Assembly (NCBI GenBank): GCA_026770585.1
Contig: MU646393.1
Coordinates: forward strand, 543,492-562,478
DNA from: Baffinella frigidus
Taxonomy: Eukaryota; Cryptophyceae; Cryptomonadales; Baffinellaceae
Length of the DNA: 18,987 nt
Reading direction: 5' to 3'
Of the stretch, positions 13,989-18,987 are shown piece by piece. Every line of letters begins with the position of its first letter. Positions within the stretch are counted from its first letter, which is position 1. Below the pieces are notes generated by a model. The model searched no databases. It worked only from the letters and a program-made list of their open reading frames with translations, and had not been told where the DNA came from. The position numbers and the translations under genes were made by a program.

Positions 13989-16202
13989 GTGCGTGTCCTT
14001 AGCGCTCTCCCAACCACGGCTGCAGTGCTGCACGTGACTCTGTGCAGAACGCGTTATGCTGAGCACGCCTCCTGTTCGGGTTTGCAGGGGACCACCCAGC
14101 GTCTGGCAACACCCTTGTGCCTCCCATTAACCCTGCCGCGCTCTGCCTGCAGATGGGGCGGGCCGGCGATAACGTGGTGTACCAGCGCGCCGTCGAGGAG
14201 GTGGACCAGATCTTGCGGGACGGGAAGATGACAGAGAAGCAGATGAGAGATCTCCAGAAAAAGTTCGCAGACACTTTTACCGAACCCACGGCCTTCGGCG
14301 GCACGCCGTCTGCCGGCCTCACTGCCCAGCCCTCCTCCGGCGGGCTGCAGCCCAGACCGCCCGACGCGCCGCGCCCCGAGGGGCAGGGTCCGACGTCGCA
14401 GGCGAACAGAGGGCCGGGCGCGCCTTCCATGCCCGGCACGGCGGGGAGTCCGAGCAAACGGCGGCGGCACGTGGACGAGTGGTCGGTGATAGTGCTGCAG
14501 AAGGACGCGGAGCACCTCCAGAAGGACCGGCAGGACAAGCAGAAGCTCGCGGCTAAGAAGGTCGACACTCGGAATGAGCTCAACGAGCAGATCGAGGTTC
14601 GTCGCAAGGCCAAGGAGGCTTTCAAGGTGCCACTCCCTCTGACTCAACCAGGCAGGGTTCACACCGGGGCAGTAACTCACTTGGAGAGGCGTAGTGAGCT
14701 AGGAACAGCGCCAGCTAGTCAACAGTCGTGGGAGTCTCTTCTTTCCCCCCATATTAGTAGTCACGGGACCCATCGCAAGGCGCAGAAGGCCTTCGCCCCC
14801 TCCCCCCCACGCACCCACCCGGCTCACCTCGTTCCACCTCACCTCTCTGCACGTCACGTGGCGAAATTTTCTATCCTCACCTCGACATAGCTGTACCATG
14901 GCTCAAACCCCACAACCAAGATAGCAAAACGGCGCTGGTTTCGGCAGCACCCCGATGCCACCATCGATGGGACCAAATCGAGTGAGGCTGAGCTAGGATA
15001 TGGAGTATGTATGGTACGACTATCCCGATATGGGGGCGATGGTGACATCGGGGCGCTGCCGAAACCAGCGCTGTTTTGCTATCTTGGTTGTGGGGTTTGA
15101 GCGAATGGCGCCCCTCTTGTACCTTCATATCGGGATAGTCGGAGAGGTTGCGCCGCGCCCTGAGTTGCTCTCTCTTTCCCCACCCCGAGATGCTCTCTCT
15201 CGCGCGCGCGCATCGCACCCTCTTCTGACCGAACACCGGGTCCGCTTCAGTTTCCTGCAAGTGGCAGCAGGCGGAATGCCAAAGTTGGGATGCCAGGAAT
15301 CTAATCTCCATACAAGTATTAATTAATTGCTTTTGGCAACGAAAATTACTACACGATTTGCTCATAAAAGTAATAGTAAAGCGTTTGTGTAGTAAATTTC
15401 GTTGCACCAAAAGCAATTAATTAATACTTTTGTGGAGATGAAATCAGGACATCCGGAGTCAGAATATCAGAATATCTTGTCCGGCGCAGGCGGATGAAGC
15501 CAAGAACCAGCACCAGGATTGGCATCTCCACACCAAGCATTTGATCAATTGCTTTTGGCGCAATGAAATTTGCCACACACATGCTCTCATATCCCTGCGT
15601 TTACCCCACTCCATAACGACTTTTATCCGGGGAAACCTATGTTTCTTTCATTTGATGGCACCGAAAATTACTACACAATTCGTTCTTATTAGTAATATTA
15701 AAGCAATTGTGCAGTAATTTTCGTTGCCATCAAATGAAAGAAAAACAGGTTTCCCTGGATAAACTTCACTCCGAGCCACAAGATTTCAGCTAAGTCAACC
15801 AGCTCACCTAAGTCAACTTTCCCCTGTTTTCGTTTAGATGGACCTGGCCACTATGGACGGCATTTGACTTAAGGCGCTGGCTTTCAGGGGTAGTTGACTT
15901 AGGCGAAATGTTCTGACTCCGAGTGAACGTGTCCGGCGCAGGCTGAGGAGCGGAAGCAGGCTGATGAAGCCAAGAACAAGCACGATGAGTGGGAGAGGGA
16001 GAAGAAGGCCCAGGACAAGCGCCGCCAGGACAACATCACCGCGGATCGCTCGATCCAGGAGCACCAGCTGCTTCACGTCCAGGTTTATCTATGTCTATGT
16101 CTATCTCTATCCACCTGACTTACTATCTTTCTATCTATCTTTCTTTCTATCTATCTATCTATCTATCTAACTATCTATCTACATCTATCTATCTATCAAT
16201 CA

Positions 16203-16274
<72 letters not shown>

Positions 16275-18830
16275 TTGTATCTATATATCTGTCTGTCTGT
16301 CTGTCTGACTATCTATGTATCTATCTGTGTGTCTATCTATCCATCTATCCATCCATCCATCCATCTATCTATCCATCTACCCATCTGTCTATCTATTTGC
16401 TTATCGATCGATCTACATCGATAGCCGCGAGGACAACATCACTGCGGATCGCTGCATCCAGGAGCACCAGCTCGCGTACGTCCAGGTCTCACCTACGCCT
16501 CTGAATGAAACTGGGCCAGCCCCCCAAACCCTAAACCGGTTTCACGAGCAAGCCTGCGCGCGGCGAATTCGCCCCTCGATCTCAGCCTCCACATGCCCGC
16601 AGGTGCAGCTAGACATGGCGGCGAAGCTGTGATATATCTTAGCGTGCACACAGCACAGGTAGGTCTCACCTACGCCTCTGAATGGAACTGGGCCAGCCAT
16701 ACACGTGTTTCAGGTGTATGTTTGTACTGGGTTTCGTGCTCTAAATGTATTTACGGAGAGCCCAGTTTTTTCGCTCAAGTCCAGGTCTCACCTGTGCCTG
16801 AATAAAATCGGGCCAGCCATACATGCATTTTATGTTTAGGTTTATGTCTATGTTTATGTTTGTGTGTTTGTCTTTGTACTTGGTTTCCTGCTCTAAATGT
16901 ATTTTATGGCGAGCTTAGTTTTACGCACGCACGTCCAAGTCTCCCGCCACGCTCCTAGCTCTGCCGCGCGGTTGGAGATGGTCTGGCTGGTGGGGCGCGT
17001 CTCGTGTGGTGGGTGGGCGGGGCACGGAAACACGCTTGACTGATAGGGGGCGTCTTATACGGAAATTTACGCAGAATGTATGGGGCGTCCTATGGGGCGT
17101 CTTGTACGGAAATCTACGCTGACTGATATGGGGCGTCGGAAATCTACAGGAGATGCGGAAGCACGAGGCAGAGCGCGCGCTGGCCGAGGAGCAGGCTCAC
17201 GCCCAAACCCTACACCCTAAACCCTAAACCTTCAACCATAACCCGTGAACCCTGAACCCTAAAGCCCGAACCCCGAACCCTAAACCCTAGACCCTAGACC
17301 CTAGACCCTAAACCCCAAACCCTAAACTCTGAACCCTGAACCCTGAACCCTGAACCCTAAACCCCACACACCAAACCCCAAACCCCAAACCCCAAACCCC
17401 AAACCCCAAACCCCAAACCCTAAACCCCAAACCCTCAAGCAGGCGACGATCGCCGACTACAAGAGACAGCTCGACGATGACCGCCGCGCGCACCAGCACA
17501 AGAAAGACCAGAAGCAGGTTGGTCTTGTCGAGGGTTGAGGTTGAGGGCTGAGGGGTGAGGGGTGAGGGTTGATTTTGAGGGGTGAGGGGCGAGGGTTGAT
17601 TTTGAGGGGTGAGGGGTGAGGGTTGAGTTGATCTCACTCACACTGCCCCCTCAACCAGGGCGTTTTCCCGCATGCAACTCATCGGGCCCTCCCGGGGGCG
17701 CTGGAGCCAGTGTGTACTTCCAGAGAGTAACGCGCCTTCCAGGCTGAGTCAGAGCTAGGCAGTGTGCACGTAGCAGCTCCTGGGCGCTGGCCGAGGAGCA
17801 GGCGACGAGCTTAGACTATCCCTTAAGTGGCCAGTAGGCGCATACGCCCTACGGTAGGGCCCTAGGACCTGCCTAGGGCGAGTTAGGGTGAATATTCACC
17901 CTATGGTCACTTAAGGGATAAGAGGCAGCTCGACGGCTGTCGCGCGCACCAGCAGGAGAAAGACCAGACGCAGGTTGATCTCACTTACGTTAACCACACA
18001 CATCGTTGCACGTGGGTGTCAGTTACCCGGGTTTCAGTTCGGTGCCCTTTCATGACGATGATGACCGCCGCGCGCACCAGAACAAGAAAGATCAGAAGCA
18101 GGTTGGCCTTGTTGAGAGTTGAGGGTTGAGGGTTGAGGTTGAGGGCTGAGGGGTGAGGGTTGATTTTGAGGGGTGAGGGGTGAGGGTTGATTTTGAGGGG
18201 TGAGGGGTGAGGGGTGAGCCATCAACCATCAACCATCAACCATCAACCACTCAGATCACCCCCTCACCGTTTCACATGTGCGGCAGAGCTAGAAAGTGTT
18301 TCTCCTGGAAAACAGAGTGCAGTGGCCGCCCGAGAAGCACCAGCACAAGAAAGACCAGAAGCAGCTTGCCACGCCAGAGCGCTCGAAACATCCACTTTTG
18401 ACATCTTTCAAGGGAAGTCCCTTGAATTCTTACGCCATCCGCGACGGATCTGTCGCGGATAAGGCGTCTTTTCCCCTTGATCATTCTGGCGTGGTGGTCG
18501 CACTGGCAATCACACCCACCCCGTTTCACCCGTGCGAGAGAACAGTGCGTTTATTGCGGATCGAAACCAACGTTGTCACCACATACCCCCTGTGTATACG
18601 CACCAGCTGCTGGGACACAGCGTGCAGTGATCGCCCGAGAAGCACACTGCGCGGTTTCGGTAACGGCTGTACGTGGATTCTGGATGTGGCGGGCGACAGA
18701 TCCTGACGGTGGTACGTGTTTTTTTTTGCAGGCGCAGTATCAGCAGGTGCTGGTGGAGAACGAGGCGAACCTGGAGCGGAAGCGCGTCGCGAAACAGAAG
18801 GCGCGCGCGGACGACGAGCGCCTCTACCAG
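13791..18830 (+). CDS. Coiled-coil protein, 7 exons, 3' end beyond the window (span of the gene)
   Basis: Exons 13791-13988, 14153-14626, 15942-16082, 16603-16629, 17150-17194, 17443-17517 and 18732-18830 join in phase 0 throughout, giving 353 codons, still open. After a basic, Ser-rich N-terminus (1-66) and a Pro/Gly-rich linker (about 107-160), the rest is almost pure charged alpha-helix rich in Glu, Lys, Arg, Gln and Ala (DEWEREKKAQDKRRQ, MRKHEAERALAEEQ, NLERKRVAKQKARADDERLY). This resembles trichohyalin/plectin-homology type coiled coils found in cilia and flagella proteins, but I do not recognise the family, and a flagellar role is a guess. Six of its exon borders carry nearby copies or repeats. 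Exon 4 to 5 splicing is uncertain. Confidence 0.8.
14153..14626 (+). CDS. Coiled-coil gene exon 2
   Basis: Acceptor CTGCAG|A (the only acceptor here without a following G), 158 codons, donor AAG|GTGCCA. It encodes a helical segment (VEEVDQILRDGKMTEKQMRD), a Pro/Gly-rich linker, a basic KRRR patch and a second helix (KDRQDKQKLAAKKVDTRNEL). GC-rich codon use differs from the surrounding intron. A dispersed repeat begins 4 bp after the donor. Confidence 0.85.
14631..14771 (+). repeat. Dispersed repeat CACTCCCTCTGACTCAACC, empty copy
   Basis: Starts 4 bp after the exon 2 donor of the coiled-coil gene. Lacks the palindrome present in 9675-9960; the junction reads CCAGCTAGTCAA with one TA. Confidence 0.85.
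14901..15102. mobile_element. 202-bp foldback element in intron 2 of the coiled-coil gene
   Basis: Arms GCTCAAACCCCACAACCAAG, then ATAGCAAAACGGCGCTGGTT and on to CACCATCG, pair over about 67 bp with few mismatches. Centre includes TATCCCGATATG. Adjacent 15103-15123 is the reverse complement of 13760-13780 just before exon 1. Confidence 0.85.
15304..15439. mobile_element. Palindrome with GAAAATTACTACAC core, copy d
   Basis: 136 bp; arms ATCTCCATACAAGTATTAAT TAATTGCTTTTGG pair closely on both sides; core CAACGAAAATTACTACACG. A half copy (CAATTGCTTTTGGCGCAATG) lies at 15540-15590. Confidence 0.87.
15482..15524 (+). pseudogene. Partial copy of the 5' border of exon 3
   Basis: Repeats the acceptor text GTCCGGCGCAG and then ADEAKNQHQDWH, skipping 18 bases between two GCAGGC repeats of the real exon start. 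It lies 450 bp upstream of the real exon, with two inverted-repeat elements between them. It has no donor, so it can only be a decoy acceptor. Confidence 0.8.
15622..15763. mobile_element. ATCCGGG palindrome, copy e
   Basis: 142 bp; arms TTTATCCGGGGAAACCTATG...TTTCATTTGATGGCA pair with TGCCATCAAATGAAA...GGTTTCCCTGGATAAA; core CGAAAATTACTACACA / TGTGCAGTAATTTTCG. Directly followed by the element at 15767. Confidence 0.88.
15767..15925. mobile_element. Inverted-repeat element with CACTCCGAG ends, copy b
   Basis: 159 bp; ends CACTCCGAGCCACAAGATTT and its imperfect complement. It ends 16 bp before the exon 3 acceptor, so the branch point and pyrimidine region of that intron may lie inside the element. 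Confidence 0.83.
15942..16082 (+). CDS. Coiled-coil gene exon 3
   Basis: Acceptor GGCGCAG|G; 47 codons encoding ADEAKNKHDEWEREKKAQDK and DNITADRSIQEHQL; donor CAG|GTTTAT. The TATC microsatellite begins immediately after the donor. Partial copies of this exon lie at 15482-15524 (5' end) and 16424-16485 (3' end). Confidence 0.88.
16083..16420 (+). repeat. TATC microsatellite with TA core
   Basis: Starts at the donor of exon 3 and runs as TATC/TGTC/CATC units with a (TA)n block at about 16237-16272. The open frame over it (Ser-Ile-Tyr-Leu repeats) is not a gene. Confidence 0.95.
16424..16485 (+). pseudogene. Partial copy of the 3' border of exon 3
   Basis: Encodes REDNITADRCIQEHQLAYVQ and ends CAG|GTCTCA at the same place as exon 3, but the first half is replaced by TATC microsatellite. 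The microsatellite lies exactly between the two copies of the exon end, as if it grew at the first donor. Confidence 0.82.
16484..16840 (+). repeat. Three copies of a CCAGGTCTCACCT...GGGCCAGCC block
   Basis: GTCTCACCTACGCCTCTGAATG...CTGGGCCAGCC at 16486, 16664 and (diverged) 16784. The first starts at the donor of the exon 3 copy, so again exon border text is included. CATACA(C/T)G and TGCTCTAAATGTATTT are also repeated at 16738 and 16892. Confidence 0.8.
16603..16629 (+). CDS. Coiled-coil gene exon 4 (micro-exon, boundary uncertain)
   Basis: Acceptor CCCGCAG|G; encodes VQLDMAAKL in phase 0. TGA follows at once, so splicing must occur at or before 16629. To join exon 5 in frame, the intron would have to start TG (ending AG) or start GT and end CA; a GC donor after six codons is another option. 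The joined reading KLEMRKHEAE suits a coiled coil. Confidence 0.5.
17030..17150 (+). repeat. Short repeats GGGGCGTC...GGAAAT(T/C)TAC before exon 5
   Basis: The unit TATGGGGCGTC(TTGTAC)GGAAATCTACG is repeated four times and its last copy ends CTACAG|G, the exon 5 acceptor. Here it is the 3' splice site that lies at the edge of a tandem array. Confidence 0.8.
17150..17194 (+). CDS. Coiled-coil gene exon 5
   Basis: Acceptor CTACAG|G; 15 codons EMRKHEAERALAEEQ, phase 0. The next bases are GCTCAC, so the intron is of GC-AG type. A second copy of the exon 5/6 sequence at 17784-17808 has these exons joined without intron. Confidence 0.82.
17195..17442 (+). repeat. Telomere-like CCCTAAA tract forming a GC-AG intron
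   Basis: Over 230 bp of CCCTAAA, CCCCAAA and CCCTGAA units between exons 5 and 6, framed by AGCAGGC at 17190-17196 and 17438-17444. It begins GC and ends AG. See the findings for the intron-free copy. Confidence 0.9.
17443..17517 (+). CDS. Coiled-coil gene exon 6
   Basis: Acceptor AAGCAG|G; 25 codons ATIADYKRQLDDDRRAHQHK then KDQKQ; donor CAG|GTTGGT. Directly after the donor begins a run of GGGTTGAGG/GAGGGGTGA units. Three further copies of this exon's 3' half follow (17801-17974, 18055-18102, 18331-18366). Confidence 0.87.
17784..17974 (+). pseudogene. Intron-less copy of exons 5+6, split by an inverted-repeat element
   Basis: Reads ALAEEQAT across the exon 5/6 join with no intron, then LDY, then a 100-bp element (17819-17918) flanked by TA on both sides, then the rest of exon 6 in diverged form (QLDGCRAHQQEKDQTQ) and a donor-like GTTGAT. 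The element breaks the reading, so the copy is probably not coding. Confidence 0.85.
17819..17918. mobile_element. TCCCTTAAGTG element, complete, inside an exon copy
   Basis: Exactly 100 bp, 11-bp perfect ends (14 with one mismatch), flanked by TA on both sides (17817-17818, 17919-17920). Comparison with exon 6 shows the TA target within GACTA(CA)AGAG. Tc1/mariner-type MITE inferred. Confidence 0.92.
18055..18102 (+). pseudogene. Copy of the 3' half of exon 6 with donor
   Basis: Encodes DDDDRRAHQNKKDQKQ and ends CAG|GTTGGC, followed by the same GGTTGAGG/GGGGTGAG repeat block as after exon 6 (17529-17640 versus 18115-18218). No acceptor is seen at its 5' side, so it looks like a tandem duplication of exon end plus intron start. 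Confidence 0.8.
18328..18366 (+). pseudogene. Third copy of the exon 6 end, donor destroyed
   Basis: Repeats CAGCACAAGAAAGACCAGAA and GCAG, but the following bases are CTTG instead of GTTG, and a 126-bp inverted-repeat element starts at 18369. After the element the text continues TGGTCG, close to the original GTTGGTC, so the element landed in the copied donor. Confidence 0.75.
18369..18494. mobile_element. CCACGCCAGA element, copy a
   Basis: 126 bp, ends CCACGCCAGA / TCTGGCGTGG (one change); inserted in the donor of the third exon 6 copy. A palindrome ATCCGCGACGGATCTGTCGCGGAT lies in the middle. Confidence 0.85.
18732..18830 (+). CDS. Coiled-coil gene exon 7 (last in window)
   Basis: Acceptor with a clear polypyrimidine tract, TTTTTGCAG|G; 33 codons including VLVENEANLERKRVAKQKAR and ending DDERLYQ; donor CAG|GTAGAA. 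The gene continues beyond the right edge; a TA microsatellite fills what remains of the window. Confidence 0.88.
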
Positions 18831-18867
18831 GTAGAATTGTATTTTATGTATATAACTTTTTATTATT

Positions 18868-18905
18868 CATATATATATATATATATAAAAGTAAATGTTA
18901 TACAT

Positions 18906-18973
<68 letters not shown>

Positions 18974-18987
18974 GTTATATATATATA
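18868..18987 (+). repeat. TA microsatellite at the right edge
   Basis: (TA)n at 18868-18887 and 18912-18969 and on, about 40 bp after the donor of exon 7. Confidence 0.95.

Larger units (their letters stand above)
17529..18245 (+). repeat. GGTTGAGG/GGGGTGAG repeat blocks after exon 6 copies
   Basis: Blocks at 17529-17640 and 18115-18218 share order and units (GGTTGAGGGCTGAGGGGTGA, GTTGATTTTGAGGGG). A run of CATCAAC units follows the second. They were copied together with the exon 6 end. Confidence 0.87.

Noticed and set aside
13999-14680. Two 208-codon minus-strand frames opposite exon 2
   Set aside because: Shadows of the GC-rich exon 2, which has matching splice sites and coiled-coil content on the plus strand; no domain is visible on the minus strand.
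15989-16504. 171-codon frame rich in Ser-Ile-Tyr-Leu
   Set aside because: It is the TATC/TA microsatellite read through; the exon 3 codons are in another frame.
1-18987. tRNA, rRNA, riboswitch or bacterial operon signals
   Set aside because: No cloverleaf or rRNA core was recognised, and split genes with AG|G acceptors rule out a prokaryotic reading.

Overview
This is eukaryotic nuclear DNA, most likely from a unicellular alga. It holds two split genes arranged head to head, buried in short non-autonomous DNA elements, palindromes and tandem repeats. Pointers to an alga-like protist are degenerate TTTAGGG-type repeats, many introns, at least two introns that appear to start with GC instead of GT, and a G after the acceptor AG at almost every junction. 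GC donors and AG|G acceptors are known from dinoflagellates and haptophytes, and insertion-born introns from prasinophytes and dinoflagellates. I cannot fix the lineage from this window. Nearly all long open frames are shadows; the real coding sequence is in small exons of 27 to 474 nt.

Minus strand, about 1.96-13.58 kb: a cyclophilin-type peptidyl-prolyl isomerase gene. Ten exons (13502-13584, 13308-13395, 12984-13061, 12021-12084, 10551-10625, 8576-8638, 8013-8066, 7040-7107, 4352-4396, 1957-2025) join with matching phases into 687 coding nt (229 codons). They run from the start Met to the C-terminal helix; the very last residues are uncertain. About 0.7 kb of coding sequence is spread over 11.6 kb, and the introns hold most of the mobile elements.

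Plus strand, 13.79 kb to beyond the right edge: a coiled-coil protein gene of unknown identity. Seven exons (13791-13988, 14153-14626, 15942-16082, 16603-16629, 17150-17194, 17443-17517, 18732-18830) give about 353 codons, still open at 18830. The two start codons are 206 bp apart, so 13585-13790 is a candidate shared promoter.

Introns and flanks: at least eleven families of 100-220 bp inverted-repeat elements. The most frequent is a 117-121 bp element with ends CAGGGGTACCTCGC between TA duplications. Other families have ends CCACTCGAG, CCACGCCAGA, TCCCTTAAGTG and CACACAGCGG. There are also near-perfect palindromes, a 23-bp minisatellite (17 units), a 24-26 bp minisatellite, TATC and TA microsatellites and telomere-like tracts.

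Most striking features: (1) most exons have one to many extra copies of their own exon/intron junction nearby, and tandem repeats often start exactly at 5' splice sites; (2) a telomere-like tract flanked by a 7-bp direct repeat forms a GC-AG intron in the coiled-coil gene, while a nearby copy of the same exons lacks it, which looks like intron gain by insertion; (3) within each palindrome the two arms agree with each other better than with other copies, suggesting arm homogenisation.
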